From contig DUUS01000095.1 in NCBI GenBank assembly GCA_012841465.1, positions 1 to 6,981 of the forward strand: a DNA stretch of 6,981 bases. Direction: 5' to 3'. A program made the position numbers and the translations under genes. Of the stretch, positions 6,601-6,981 are shown piece after piece. The stretch comes from Mollicutes bacterium. Its GTDB lineage: Bacteria > Bacillota_I > Bacilli_A > RF39 > UBA660. Under the pieces are notes generated by a model that saw only the letters and a program-made list of their open reading frames with translations, was not told the DNA's origin and did not search any database. Positions within the stretch are counted from its first letter, which is position 1; each line of letters opens with the position of its first letter.

Positions 6601-6929
6601 ACCTTAAATTTAAACCTGATGTAAAAGACTATACTGTTAAAATAAGAAATGAAAAAACATTATTACTAACTGCAACACCAGAAAGTAATAGGTCTGAAGT
6701 ATATATGTATGGTAATAATGATTTAACCGCTTATAGTACTATCAGAATTAAAGTAATAGCAGAAGATGGAACTGAAGATATGTATTCTGTTGATATTGTA
6801 AAAGCTTTATTTAATAAAGATGTTGAAAGGATTGCTGCAATTATAATTGTCTTAATAATTATAGTAGGTGGTGGAGCATTTATAATCACTAAACGAATAA
6901 AACATAAAAAAGAATATCTAGCAAATTAA
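3657..6929 (+). CDS. Large membrane-anchored extracytoplasmic protein with cysteine-rich region and four cadherin-like beta-sandwich repeats
   Basis: I do not recognise a named gene. A basic start and a hydrophobic stretch at 8-25 form a signal peptide or uncleaved anchor; no clear AxA site follows. Residues about 130-260 are charged and mostly helical, possibly coiled coil. All 14 cysteines lie in 286-555: eight at 286-423 and six at 458-555, split by a Thr/Arg/Glu linker at 435-450. An Ig-like beta-rich stretch may occupy 568-660. Four repeats resembling the cadherin-like beta-sandwich family (PF12733) follow at about 693-779, 783-869, 882-963 and 969-1050, with the pattern L-x2-L, a central Y-x-V-x-V/I and a closing Y-x-(V/F)-x-(V/I). 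A membrane helix at 1059-1078 and a basic tail end the protein. There is no LPXTG motif. It should be exposed outside the cell; adhesion or envelope binding is inference. It has its own promoter and terminator. Confidence 0.85.
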   Translation: MKSKFRKIAMSIITLFVIIATIMVFKEENQNYGKEINNQAYSAQFLLNADGKIEGTPQRLNQVSNPPVAKQVNIFRKVGDALLGGWKNRERPLRGLSVAEDYVIMQTDRIVWGVLNKYVDGAFNIRDLYLVNKDETVDQQIQRLIDEIELISDEYGKIPDMKIYVQERFVELKESMAKSKNKEIREHGEAEAVKQERLVLNDLEKVSQQMETRLSNLLAKFYEVTGKYYDIDHVFTDISDSWKNFIGDFIEKNKIEASRYIVNEYKYISPAILNEENYYYSYKLLCADKVFVETCTRGAENNLCRVKLTSADGKVHQYSSILEVPEKILSDNYVSSASCGTQVRYVGRGGAKYYKDPKLNIMSPQFTLRCGEKVDIHIAECGLTEYIPPGMVTTMDYRPFCKASYKNETIYIRQDHLTEFNSCANNQDPIERKTETRTETRTERRTDRTTQRPARESCRPSDPLHNQTSDKPTYLTICYDVNGRPLGPDEYSVFSCAAGYQRVMKEDYAHNTCKGTIDSEVSRVTYDENGRYFYGGGSRTSRGNSTCSKTFEYSCVPSKTSGANRPIASAGGGYVAGDGFGTINIEGIDSDTLSGLRGYLVWTNIAPTKHDSWRPLDNNNEATASVTTGMYFVSVITNDDVISYPTTVTIHDDDLSTTANISLRDTTGNQAYNLNTVSGSGEYGYKPLKNSQFTLLNNNLKKESVFANGFDLLTSAYEVTVEANKIAVYATLTSDDASYVDGYGPRTVSLNYGRNIILVKIKNNEGKERTYTFIVNRTDTRNNFNLITELTTSVGKLNFDRYVSDYRIEVPADTKTVDINAKIESLTGSFVKGYEPRTVELKEDITSAVLKTVSDADIVRSYLLTFVKKGSEVDDSIDASTYLSSLTIPGTEIKFDKDVTSYNVAVPYETENIEVFAYAESNNAVVDYIERFTLQPGPNNLELTVKNGPEQKIYNVFINRKEDTIGVTNSTKLATLTVQDYDLKFKPDVKDYTVKIRNEKTLLLTATPESNRSEVYMYGNNDLTAYSTIRIKVIAEDGTEDMYSVDIVKALFNKDVERIAAIIIVLIIIVGGGAFIITKRIKHKKEYLAN
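4959..5006 (+). repeat. 12-base tandem repeat encoding E-T-R-T units
   Basis: Four 12-base units lie in frame: two identical (GAAACAAGAACA), one with one substitution, and one more diverged. They encode ETRT, ETRT, ERRT and DRTT, residues 435-450 of the large surface protein. The tract is the linker between the two cysteine blocks and would change length by four residues per unit gained or lost. Confidence 0.8.
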
Positions 6930-6953
6930 AAAAACGATTTTTATCGTTTTTTT
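6928..6953. terminator. Strong bidirectional intrinsic terminator
   Basis: An 11-bp stem (6928-6938 with 6943-6953) with a TTTT loop has an ACGAT/ATCGT core flanked by an A tract on the left and a T tract on the right, so it can terminate transcripts from either side. The A tract starts inside the TAA stop of the large gene. The bidirectional form would suit a convergent gene to the right. Confidence 0.8.
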
Positions 6954-6981
6954 GCATTCATTAGCCATTTTTGTGGAAAAA

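Noticed and set aside
3657..6929. Sortase-anchored adhesin or S-layer protein
   Set aside because: No LPXTG motif and no SLH or other cell-wall-binding repeat is visible; anchoring appears to be by membrane helices.
1..6981. Mobile element, CRISPR array, toxin-antitoxin pair or RNA gene
   Set aside because: I found no transposase or integrase motifs, no regularly spaced repeats, no terminal inverted repeats and no tRNA- or rRNA-like sequence.

Overview
The window reads as a chromosomal stretch of an AT-rich Bacillota, class Bacilli, possibly one of the small-genome uncultured gut lineages near the Mollicutes. This rests on the strong A/T bias, Gram-positive-type ParC, adjacent YlbD and YlbE homologues (families known from Bacillus), and Shine-Dalgarno (SD) and U-tract terminator signals of Bacillota type. 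All tryptophans I inspected are TGG and no frame uses TGA internally, so the standard bacterial code fits. All recognised genes are on the + strand. The exact taxon is inference.

Layout. (1) 3-365: the 3' end of a membrane protein gene running in from the left, best read as a degenerate CPBP/Rce1-type intramembrane protease, closed by a terminator. (2) 411-2912: parC, the A subunit of topoisomerase IV. (3) A 44-base gap filled by a perfect 11-bp hairpin with a U tract whose 3' arm also carries the SD of the next gene. (4) 2957-3530: ylbD and ylbE, one base apart, then a short terminator. (5) 3549-3656: a promoter region with a good -35/-10 pair and strong SD. (6) 3657-6929: a 1090-residue extracytoplasmic protein with a membrane segment at each end, a helical N-terminal part, 14 cysteines confined to residues 286-555, and four C-terminal cadherin-like beta-sandwich repeats. 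(7) A strong bidirectional terminator and 28 bases of remainder, possibly the tail of a convergent gene.

Functionally this is not an obvious pathway. ParC is housekeeping. ylbD and ylbE form a conserved pair of unknown function, probably reached by read-through from parC. The large surface protein is a separate transcription unit. The most unusual items are the hairpin that seems to be both terminator and SD mask for ylbD, and the cysteine-rich double-anchored surface protein. I see no mobile element, CRISPR array, tRNA or rRNA.
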